Positions 26,667 to 33,623 of a DNA stretch of 64,000 nt are shown piece after piece (within the stretch, counting starts at the first letter, position 1; every line of letters begins with the position of its first letter). The DNA comes from Synechococcus sp. CS-1328 (GTDB taxonomy: Bacteria; Cyanobacteriota; Cyanobacteriia; PCC-6307; Cyanobiaceae), in the NCBI RefSeq assembly GCF_025128095.1, contig NZ_JAHLYT010000071.1:366966-430965 (forward strand). The letters run 5' to 3'. The notes under the pieces were generated by a model. The model saw only the letters and a list, made by a program, of their open reading frames with translations. It had not been told where the DNA came from and did not search any database. A program made the position numbers and the translations under genes.

Positions 26667-27284
26667 TCAATGCAGCGCCGACCGGCCCTGCCAGCGGTTG
26701 AGCGGGCCCAGGTCGTAACCGAGCACGTCGAAGATGCGAATCACCAGGAAATCCACCATGTCGTCGAGGCTGCGGGGCTGCTGATACCAGGCAGGAACGG
26801 GGGGCGCGATTCGGGCACCGGCCTCGGCCAGGGCCGTGAGATTGCGCAGATGCACCAGGCTCCACGGGGTTTCCCGCGGTGCAATCACCAGCGGCCTGCC
26901 CTCCTTGAGATGGACATCGGCGGCACGCTCCACCAGATCGAGGGCCACACCCGAGGCAATCCGCCCCACCGTGCCCATGCTCGCTGGCAGGATCACCATG
27001 CCGCGGGTGCGATAGCTGCCACTGGCAATCGCCGCACCCTGGTCGTTCCAGCGGTGGCAGCGGAGCTGGCCGCCACTGCAACCGGTGCGCTCGCGCCAGA
27101 ACCGCTCCTGAAGGTCAGGCTCAGATGGAACCCGCAGGCCCAGCTCTGCCTGCCAGACCCCGATGGCGCCGCGGCTGGTGACCATCTCCACGGTTTCTCC
27201 GGCCTGCAACAGCAGCTGCAGGGCCCGCTCTGCCAGGGGCTGAGCGGAGGCCCCGGACACGGCTAGAACCACCGGCAGTGTCAC
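26667..27284 (-). CDS. ubiX: Flavin prenyltransferase
   Basis: A 205-residue flavoprotein that prenylates FMN to make the cofactor of UbiD-type decarboxylases. Signatures are SGASAQPLAERAL at the N-terminus, PASMGTVGRIASGVALD near residue 105, and RETPWSLVHLRNL with the C-terminal PPVPAWYQQP, all characteristic of UbiX/Pad1. GTG 27284 is chosen because homologues begin two or three residues before the first strand; upstream codons in frame look non-conserved. It follows the RNB gene by 4 bp, so the two are translationally linked. UbiD itself is not in this window. Confidence 0.93.
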   Translation of the reverse strand: MTLPVVLAVSGASAQPLAERALQLLLQAGETVEMVTSRGAIGVWQAELGLRVPSEPDLQERFWRERTGCSGGQLRCHRWNDQGAAIASGSYRTRGMVILPASMGTVGRIASGVALDLVERAADVHLKEGRPLVIAPRETPWSLVHLRNLTALAEAGARIAPPVPAWYQQPRSLDDMVDFLVIRIFDVLGYDLGPLNRWQGRSALH

Positions 27285-27288
27285 GCGC

Positions 27289-29682
27289 TCAGTCCTGGCT
27301 GAGGTCGTCGTCGCTGGAGGATTCGTCCCCGTCAGCACCGAACTGGGAACTCTCGTCAGCAGAGGCGGCGAAGCCCGGGCTGTCGAAGGAGGTGGCACCC
27401 AGAGCATCAGGCCCGGAGCTGTTGGTCATCTCGCCACTGTCTGTCAGGGCATCGCCGTCGGGCAGCAACACCACCAGATCGATCTGATGGCGCAGGGCAT
27501 CCACCTTCTGGATCTCCACCTCCACCGCGTCACCCAGCATGTAGGTGCGGCGGTTCTTGCGCCCCACCAATCGGTTCTGGCGGGCCCGGTACTCGTACCA
27601 GTCGTCCTTGAGGGAGCTGACGTGCACGAGACCCTCCACCTGGGAGGGCGGCACCTCCACGAAGAAGCCGTAGCTCTGCACGCCACTGATCACCCCCGGC
27701 ATCACCTGACCCACCAGCGGCTCGGCCTGCCGCGCCTGGGCCATGGCGAGAGCATCGCTCTGCACCTCCTGCAGAAAGCGAGCCCGGCCCTGAAGCCTCT
27801 GGGCCAGGCCATGGGCGATGGCCTCCTGGTAGGGAGTCAGCTGGCTGGGCGTGAGCAACGACCAGTCGATCGTGGCGGAGCGGCAGGCATCACTGGCCAG
27901 ATCGACGGTCACCTTGTGGCGCACCGTGGGGCGATCCTTGCCGTCGACCAGCAGGCTGGTGAGCAGCTGCTGGTTCCAGAGGTCGGCGTAGTGGAGACCG
28001 GGGCAGCACCAGGGAGCCACCGCAACCTCCTCGCCGGCCATCGCATTGGGACCCGGCACCTCGCTGATCTGAACAGACTCGAGCGTGTCGCGTAACTGCT
28101 GCTGCAACACCCGGCTTCGGTCGGTGGCGGCGAAGGCAGCGGCCAGCTCGGCGGCGCTGGCATTGCCTTCAGCTGAGAGTTCCAGAGGGATCTCAAGGGC
28201 CAGGGCCGCCTTGGCCACCTCGTTCAGTTCGCTCGCTTCGGCGGCTGGATTGATGGCATATAGGGCAGGCAGGTTCAGGGCGACCAGGTGGCCCCCCAGG
28301 GCCCGATGGGCCAGCAACACCGCTTCACGCAGCAGGGCCACGGGATGCTGCAGCGGGAGATCCACCATCCAGCCCTGGCTGGCGCCATCGGGGGCAGGGG
28401 TGAGCAGATCGCCAAGGCCGGGGATCGCGGGCATCGGCAGGGCCAGATCAATCGATCCACCCGCCAGGCGCCTCTTGCGCAGCAACTCGGCCACATCGAT
28501 CAACTGTTCGATCAGCGGGAGGTGATCTTTGAGTGCCTTCAGACCAGCCGGCACCGTGCGGGCCTTGGGTTTGCGCTCCGCCAGGGCGGTGAAGGCAGCC
28601 AGGTCGACCCGGGCCGTGGGGCGAATCGTGCTGCGACAGAAGCGGTAATGCTCCAGCTCGCCTTCGGCGGAGAGCTCAAGAGCGACCGAGAGGGCCGACT
28701 CGCTGCGGCCGGGCTGGAAGCCACTCGCCTTGGCCAGCGCAGGGGTGAGCAGGGGCAGCCAGGAGGGACCGACGCAGAAGGCCTCGGCCTGTTCCCGCAG
28801 CCACAGATCCAGCGAGGAACCCGGGGCGAGGCGTTCCGCCACACAGGGGGCATGGACCCACAGCCGCCAGCCGGCGCCGTCGTCGCGGGGCTCCAGAGCC
28901 ACCGCCGGCAGCCCCGGGGCCTCGCTGCTCCAGGCTTCCAGCAGCAGGGTGGTCTGGGCGGTGAGGTCGAGCCGATCCTTGGGTGCCGGGGTCTTGAGGG
29001 TGGCGCGTGGTGCGACGGGTCGCTCTCGCAGGCCATGCTTGGTGAGCAGCAGGTCGAGGTCGGCCTCCACGCCGCCGTGGATGGGCAGCTGGCGCTCCAC
29101 GTGGCCCTGGGGAGCGAACTGGCCCACCGGGTAGCGGTCCACCATGACCTCAACCACCGAAGACTGGCTGGGGTCGAGGTGAACGGCATCAGCACTGGGC
29201 AGCTCCAGGCTGGTGAGCAGCCGATCGTCGAGCGGCACGGCCAGCAGCCGATCGTTCTGCTCCTCCACCTGGGCCAGGAGGCTGCTGGTGGCCCGCTCCA
29301 GGATGCATTGCACGCCCCCTTCGGGCGAGCGGCGCCGGCCACCCTCGCGGGTGACGCGCACCAGCACCCGATCGCCGTTCCAGGCGTGGTTGAGCTGGTG
29401 GTCACGGATGTAGATGTCTTCGCCGCCGTCATCCCGCAGGGCGAAGCAGAAGCCCTTGCTCGAGCAGCGCAGCCGCGCCTCGATCAGGGTGTCGTCCTGG
29501 CGCCGCAGCAGACCGGCCTCGCTCTCCTCCAGCAGTCCCAGGCGCACCAGACCATCGAGGCCGATGCGCAGGTGCTGCTGCTCAGGCTCTCCGGAGAGAC
29601 CGAGGGCCTTCTCCAGTTGTGCCATGGGCACGGTGGTGTCGGGGGTGAGCTGGTCGAACAGGTCGGCGACCGTGAACTTCAT
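27289..29682 (-). CDS. RNB-fold protein (RNase II/R family, Zam-like) lacking catalytic aspartates
   Basis: A 797-residue protein from ATG 29682. Order: N-terminal winged-helix-like region, cold-shock domain near 75-120 (GFCFALRDDGGEDIYI), RNB core from about 255, S1 domain near 690-770 (GVISGVQSYGFFVEV), acidic tail. In active RNase R the region before GWRLWV carries TIDGEDARDFDDA; here the equivalent stretch contains no aspartate and ends GLPAVAL, so hydrolytic activity is unlikely. Cyanobacteria have an RNB-family protein called Zam (linked to acetazolamide resistance), and the ubiX neighbour fits that group. Probably an RNA-binding protein. The call to RNB fold is firm; the name is tentative. 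Confidence 0.85.
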   Translation of the reverse strand: MKFTVADLFDQLTPDTTVPMAQLEKALGLSGEPEQQHLRIGLDGLVRLGLLEESEAGLLRRQDDTLIEARLRCSSKGFCFALRDDGGEDIYIRDHQLNHAWNGDRVLVRVTREGGRRRSPEGGVQCILERATSSLLAQVEEQNDRLLAVPLDDRLLTSLELPSADAVHLDPSQSSVVEVMVDRYPVGQFAPQGHVERQLPIHGGVEADLDLLLTKHGLRERPVAPRATLKTPAPKDRLDLTAQTTLLLEAWSSEAPGLPAVALEPRDDGAGWRLWVHAPCVAERLAPGSSLDLWLREQAEAFCVGPSWLPLLTPALAKASGFQPGRSESALSVALELSAEGELEHYRFCRSTIRPTARVDLAAFTALAERKPKARTVPAGLKALKDHLPLIEQLIDVAELLRKRRLAGGSIDLALPMPAIPGLGDLLTPAPDGASQGWMVDLPLQHPVALLREAVLLAHRALGGHLVALNLPALYAINPAAEASELNEVAKAALALEIPLELSAEGNASAAELAAAFAATDRSRVLQQQLRDTLESVQISEVPGPNAMAGEEVAVAPWCCPGLHYADLWNQQLLTSLLVDGKDRPTVRHKVTVDLASDACRSATIDWSLLTPSQLTPYQEAIAHGLAQRLQGRARFLQEVQSDALAMAQARQAEPLVGQVMPGVISGVQSYGFFVEVPPSQVEGLVHVSSLKDDWYEYRARQNRLVGRKNRRTYMLGDAVEVEIQKVDALRHQIDLVVLLPDGDALTDSGEMTNSSGPDALGATSFDSPGFAASADESSQFGADGDESSSDDDLSQD

Positions 29683-29916
29683 GCGGCGAGGGTGCGCTGG
29701 TGGATCCGTGACGGCAAAAGGCACCGGAGCTGACCGGCCTTGGAGCGTGGGCGCGGCAGCGATGCTTTTCTCCACAAGACTTTAGGCAGCTGCCGACCCT
29801 CCCTCCCAGACAAGGCCGAACCATGGCCAGGGGACACCCCAAGCGACCAGCCAAGTCGACCAGCCAGGGGCAACCATCACAGCGCCGGATCGCGCTGAGA
29901 CCGGGGATCGGATCCG

Positions 29917-30288
29917 TCAGCCCGGGGGCTCCTGACTGCTGGAAGCCACCCCATCATCGACACTCCCCAGACCTTCAGTGGCCAGAGCTTCGCCAGCGGT
30001 CTGTTCGTCCTCGCTGACTTTGGAGCGCTGAATCAGGCGCAGGCCGATCACCAGAAAACCAAGGGAGGCCACCAGTTGCAGCAGATCGGTGGGTACCACG
30101 CTGGACAGGGAGCCACCGGCAGCCGCCCCCAGCAGGCTGGCCAGCACCAGGGCCACGGAACTGCCGGCGAACACCGCCGTGGGACGACTGGAAGTGCCGC
30201 TGATCGTGACGATCGCCAGCTGGGTCTTGTCCCCCAGTTCCGCCAGAAACACCGTGGCGAAGGTTGAGGCCAGGAGGGCGAGCTGCAT
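29917..30288 (-). CDS. UPF0016/GDT1-family cation transporter subunit (half-size)
   Basis: A 123-residue membrane protein with three hydrophobic helices. The family signature ELGDKTQ lies in the first helix (FLAELGDKTQLA). UPF0016 proteins normally contain two such repeats; here each repeat is a separate gene, the partner being immediately upstream (28-bp gap). The halves should assemble as a heterodimer. Characterised relatives move Mn2+ or Ca2+ in exchange for H+, and cyanobacterial members are manganese exporters at the plasma or thylakoid membrane. The acidic C-terminal 30 residues are poorly conserved. ATG 30288. Confidence 0.88.
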   Translation of the reverse strand: MQLALLASTFATVFLAELGDKTQLAIVTISGTSSRPTAVFAGSSVALVLASLLGAAAGGSLSSVVPTDLLQLVASLGFLVIGLRLIQRSKVSEDEQTAGEALATEGLGSVDDGVASSSQEPPG

Positions 30289-30315
30289 GGCAGGTGTGGG
30301 GTGACGACGGGGCCT

Positions 30316-30681
30316 TCAGGGCTGGATCTGGGGGAGATGCAGCAGGTCGGGGTGCAGAGACGAGAGGTGAAGCACGGACTGGCGTCCGAGCCATAGGCCC
30401 AGACCCACCATCACCAGCCCGGCCAGCCGCTCCAGCTGATGGGCCGGCATCACACTGGCCAGCCAGCGGCCCAGCACCACCCCCACCAGGCTGGAGCTGA
30501 TCAGTGCCAGGGAGGCCCCGATGAACACCACCACCGGCTGACCGGACTGGGCCGACAACAGAAGGGCGGCCAGCTGGGTCTTGTCCCCCAGCTCCGCCAG
30601 AAAGACGGTGGTGGCAGTGGTGAGGAAGGCAGCTCCCCAGCTGCCGGCGTGGCTGGTGTCGCTGCCGGAGGTGCTGCTCAT
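30316..30681 (-). CDS. UPF0016/GDT1-family cation transporter subunit (half-size, partner)
   Basis: A 121-residue membrane protein with the same ELGDKTQ signature (FLAELGDKTQLAALLLSA) and three helices, paralogous to the next gene. Start ATG 30681 overlaps the stop of the YkgJ-type gene by 4 bp (ATGA), so translation is probably coupled. The pair gives the two halves of one transporter, likely for Mn2+ efflux given the cyanobacterial demand for and toxicity of manganese. No yybP-ykoY riboswitch was recognised upstream of the operon. Ion specificity is inferred from the family. Confidence 0.88.
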   Translation of the reverse strand: MSSTSGSDTSHAGSWGAAFLTTATTVFLAELGDKTQLAALLLSAQSGQPVVVFIGASLALISSSLVGVVLGRWLASVMPAHQLERLAGLVMVGLGLWLGRQSVLHLSSLHPDLLHLPQIQP

Positions 30682-31037
30682 GGCCGTTGGCGAATGGCGC
30701 GCCGGAATCGCTTCATCACCCTGCCACGGCCGCCGTATTCACTGCGGATCTGCTGCTTGCAACAGGCGATGGCCAGCGCATCAGCCTCGTCGGCCACGGC
30801 ACCGAACAGGCCCATGAGGTTCTCGACCCTGCAGAAATCAGGCCGGTCCTGGTAGATGCTGCAGCGACGGCCACCGGTGTCGTAGTGGATGCACCAGCCG
30901 TCTTCCCCCACCATGGCCAAGTAGGTGCTGCGCTGCTCGTCGCTGAGCGCCGCGATTGCGTCCTCTCGCAGGCTGGGATCGAGCCGGCAGCAGGCGCCGC
31001 AGGAGGCGATGCACTGCCAGTGTTCCGGCTTGCTCAT
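30678..31037 (-). CDS. YkgJ-family cysteine cluster protein
   Basis: A 119-residue protein from ATG 31037. Conserved cysteines occur as CIASCGACCRLDP at the N-terminus and GRRCSIYQDRPDFC near residue 70, with one more CC late, the layout of the YkgJ/UPF0153 cysteine cluster thought to bind zinc or an Fe-S cluster. It heads an operon with the two half-size UPF0016 transporter genes (4-bp overlap), which suggests a metal-related role. Upstream codons in frame are unlikely to be translated because they cover an unrelated Cys-rich reading of a short tandem repeat. Confidence 0.85.
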   Translation of the reverse strand: MSKPEHWQCIASCGACCRLDPSLREDAIAALSDEQRSTYLAMVGEDGWCIHYDTGGRRCSIYQDRPDFCRVENLMGLFGAVADEADALAIACCKQQIRSEYGGRGRVMKRFRRAIRQRP

Positions 31038-31076
31038 CGAGACGTGGGGTGGTGAGGGTGTGGTGCCACAACTCAG

Positions 31077-31136
31077 CATGGCGGAGCACGGCAAGTCGCG
31101 GCACCTCAAGCCGCAGCACTGCAAGTCGCAGCACGA
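31077..31136. repeat. Imperfect 15-bp tandem repeat, about four units
   Basis: Units of the form CAAGTCGCGGCACCT, CAAGCCGCAGCACTG and CAAGTCGCAGCACGA follow one another, preceded by a more diverged CATGGCGGAGCACGG. They lie in the spacer between the YkgJ gene and psb30. The 15-bp period keeps reading frame, but no credible gene covers it. Confidence 0.6.
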
Positions 31137-31279
31137 CCAGCAGCGACCCCGCCAGACGGTGGGCGAACAGCCCACGCGTCGGCGGCAGTGACATCGCTTC
31201 ACAATCGAGGCTCAGGGTCAGGACTTGTCCCAGGCGCTCCGTAGAGTGCCGAGCAAATCCTCAACCGGCTTGACCAGTC

Positions 31280-31387
31280 ATGGGCATTGATTTCCACCTG
31301 ATTGCGAACTTCGCCGCCCTGGCTCTGATCACCATTGCCGGACCGGCGGTGATCTTTATCCTCTTTTATCGTCGCGGCGCACTCTGA
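31280..31387 (+). CDS. psb30: Photosystem II protein Psb30 (Ycf12)
   Basis: A 35-residue single-helix subunit of photosystem II. The translation begins [17 protein letters not shown] and ends [11 protein letters not shown], essentially the cyanobacterial Psb30 consensus: a short lumenal N-terminus, one transmembrane helix and a basic C-terminus. The ATG at 31280 is unambiguous. It stands alone, divergent from the YkgJ operon, and is followed by a strong inverted repeat. Psb30 lies at the periphery of the PSII core near cytochrome b559 and stabilises the complex. Too short for most ORF thresholds. Confidence 0.95.
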   Translation: MGIDFHLIANFAALALITIAGPAVIFILFYRRGAL

Positions 31388-31423
31388 AAAAAAGTGCGCA
31401 CAACGGATCAGATCCATTGATCA

Positions 31424-31452
31424 GAGACATTCCCCCGAGCCAAGAATGTCTC
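31424..31452 (+). terminator. Long inverted repeat downstream of psb30
   Basis: GAGACATTC (31424-31432) and GAATGTCTC (31444-31452) form a perfect 9-bp stem with an 11-nt loop; flanking GATC sequences can extend it by 4 bp past a bulged A. It lies 37 bp after the psb30 stop. There is no T-run, so it may be a processing or stability element rather than a classical intrinsic terminator. Confidence 0.5.
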
Positions 31453-31769
31453 GATCGCCTAGAATATGAATTGATTATAAAATAGTATCAGCAATGCGCT
31501 GGTTTCAAAATCATTCGAGTCAACACATTTGCCTGCCAACATGGCAATCCATCAACTGCCGGCAGATTGAACTTCTTAGCGAAACGCCACATCTCTATCA
31601 CTAACAAGCTATTCGAGTCATCTCACACTTTTAGCATGAGCTTGATTCCAGCTTGATTTAGGTTGTAGCAAGATTTGAGTTACTGCGCGATTGAAGTCGT
31701 CGCGTAATTACAATTTTGTCGTGATGGTTGGCGTGGCTTCCGCTCTCCGATCCAACCCTTGATTTCTGC
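31453..31769. other. AT-rich spacer without recognisable gene
   Basis: This stretch is clearly poorer in G+C than the rest of the window and has no ORF with family character on either strand. TATAAT-like and TTGATT-like hexamers occur by chance given the composition. It separates psb30 from the decayed PAS-EAL gene and may be the rest of the decayed region or a recently acquired segment. Confidence 0.5.
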
Positions 31770-32300
31770 CTAATTGTTGAGCGCAAACCCCAGGAATTGA
31801 TCCGTGGGCATTGGCCTGACAAGTCCATATCCCTGCAGCATGTCGCATCCATAGTCGACCACCAGTTGGGCGGTTTCCATGTTTTCCACTCCCTCCGCCG
31901 TCACCGAGATGCGCAGCGAGTGGCCCATGTCCACCACCAATTTCATCAGACAGCGTGCGTCCTCATAGTCCAGGCTTGGAATCACCAGACCACGATCCTG
32001 CTTGATGCCCGTGGGTTTGACGGACATCAGACTGATCACGAAGGTGCGTCCTGTGCCGAAGACGTCCAGCTCGTGGGGAAAGAACTCACCTGTAGGGAGA
32101 GACCGTTGCTGGTCTCCAGCGTGACGTTCTGAAGACCTCGACCCCGCTACACCAGCTCGCCAGCAAGACGGCCGCCTCACCAGTGAAGAGCTGTTCGGGC
32201 AGGCTCTCCAACAGCTCCGGCAGGCTCAGCCCAAACAGGGATGCACAGTTCAACGATCTGCACCTCAGCTGACGCAACATTGATTCTCGGCGAAGCATCA
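31770..32300 (-). pseudogene. PAS-EAL signalling protein remnant
   Basis: Reading leftward from about 32300, one frame gives SLFGLSLPELLESLPEQLFTG and ends at a stop near 32086; this resembles the start of a PAS domain. Another frame continues FFPHELDVFGTGRTFVISL, a PAS-like final strand pair, then jumps directly into VVDMGHSLRISVTAEGVEN and YGCDMLQGYGL, the C-terminal end of an EAL cyclic-di-GMP phosphodiesterase. The GGDEF domain and the EAL active-site motif are missing. A frameshift plus a large internal deletion therefore left only the two ends of a once much longer c-di-GMP protein. Confidence 0.75.
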
Positions 32301-33623
32301 CGTCGAACCTTCGGCGGGTGGGTTCGGATCGTGCTGATCCAGGGCCGCCAGCGCGTGATACACCGGCAATTTCAAAAGGATCCGCCCTGCATAAGCCCCC
32401 AAGGCCCCTGCCAGCAGCAGGCCGGCCAGGAGCTGCTGATCCCCCGCCATGTGCAGGGCGAAGAGCATGCTCATCACGGGCAACTGGGTGGCGCCGGCCA
32501 GGGCCGCCACCATGCCGAGGGCCAGGCCCACGTGGGGATCGCCACCGAACCACTCGATCACCCCGGAGCCGTAGACGGCCCCCAGGGTGAAGGCCGGATC
32601 AATCAGCCCGCCTGGCACACCCGCCGCCAGCGGGATGATCGGGGCCAGAATCCTCAGCACCAACAGCCCCAGCCACTGCCAGCCGGTGGTCACGGGCTGT
32701 TGATCATCGATCATCCGTGTCATCAGGCGCTCGCCATCACCACCGCTGAGGCCGCCGCTGACCAGCAGCATCAGGCTGATCAGCAGCCCCAGCCCCAGCC
32801 CCCAGAGCCAGGGGTGGTGGAGCACCCGAACGCGCAGCTGCCGCGCTGTCGCCAGCAGCAACCAGGCGAACAGCCCCCCCAGCAGGCCGGCTGACAGGCC
32901 GATCGGCACCGCCCAGAGCAGAAGTTCGGTCTCGGGGGTGGCATTGGCCACCACGCCGAGTCCGTAGATGGGTTCGCCGCCCCAGTGGCTCACAAGGGCG
33001 GCGGCAGCACACACCATCAATCCCGGCCAGATCAGGGCCGCCTGGAAGCGGCCGGTGAGCTCCTCGGCCATGAACACCACCCCCATCAGAGGGCTGTTGA
33101 AGCCACCCGCCAGGCCGGCTCCGGCCGCGATCGCCAGCACGCCACCGGGCACCAGGCCCCGCAGCAGAGAGGGAAAGCGCCGCCGCAGAGCATGGGCCAC
33201 GCTGGCACCCACCTGCACCACCGGACCTTCCCGTCCCAGCGAGAACAGGGCGAGGCTGGCGATCGTCCAGAGCAGGGAGCGCCGCCAGGTGGGCGTGGCC
33301 GCCAGCAGCACCTCCCGCCGCTCAGGGTCATGCAGGCTTTCCATCGTCTGTGGGATGCCCGATCCGCGGCCGTCCTTCCAGGGGCCCGCCTGCAGCACCA
33401 GCAGCAGGGGCATCACCACCAGGGGCGCCAGCGCCAACGCAAGACTGGGGGCCGACCAGGCACCTCCGCCGAAACCGGGCAGCCTCTCCAGCAGGCGATC
33501 CTGCCAGCGGTCCACCAGGTTCAGGGGCCAGCAGGCGGCCCCCACCATCAGGCCGAGAAAGCCCAGGTCGAGCAGGTGGCGGCCAAGATGCTGGATCTGG
33601 GCACGGGGGGTCGGGCGCACCAT
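32298..33623 (-). CDS. clcA: CLC-family chloride channel/transporter
   Basis: A 441-residue polytopic membrane protein. The three selectivity-filter motifs are recognisable: GSGIPQ near residue 75, GREGPVVQVG near 125 (with the gating glutamate), and a C-terminal GVPGGLIDPAF corresponding to GxFxP-type filter sequence, plus GGFNSPLMGVVFMAEE. There is no CBS domain. ATG 33623 overlaps the recJ stop (ATGA), so translation is coupled. Whether it is a channel or a Cl-/H+ exchanger cannot be settled here. The 3' end abuts the PAS-EAL remnant. Confidence 0.93.
   Translation of the reverse strand: MVRPTPRAQIQHLGRHLLDLGFLGLMVGAACWPLNLVDRWQDRLLERLPGFGGGAWSAPSLALALAPLVVMPLLLVLQAGPWKDGRGSGIPQTMESLHDPERREVLLAATPTWRRSLLWTIASLALFSLGREGPVVQVGASVAHALRRRFPSLLRGLVPGGVLAIAAGAGLAGGFNSPLMGVVFMAEELTGRFQAALIWPGLMVCAAAALVSHWGGEPIYGLGVVANATPETELLLWAVPIGLSAGLLGGLFAWLLLATARQLRVRVLHHPWLWGLGLGLLISLMLLVSGGLSGGDGERLMTRMIDDQQPVTTGWQWLGLLVLRILAPIIPLAAGVPGGLIDPAFTLGAVYGSGVIEWFGGDPHVGLALGMVAALAGATQLPVMSMLFALHMAGDQQLLAGLLLAGALGAYAGRILLKLPVYHALAALDQHDPNPPAEGST

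Noticed and set aside
28288..29733. Open frame of 481 codons, plus strand
   Set aside because: Antisense to the RNB-family gene, with a Gln/Gly/Ala-rich composition typical of a shadow frame.
29823..30017. 64-codon ORF on the plus strand beginning like a basic small protein
   Set aside because: More than half of it is antisense to the UPF0016 gene, and its Pro/Arg/His-rich sequence resembles no ribosomal or other small protein.
33120..33140. GCGATCGC octamer (HIP1-like) at a few places in the window
   Set aside because: It occurs only sporadically, not at the high density seen in HIP1-rich cyanobacteria, so it is not reported as a repeat family.
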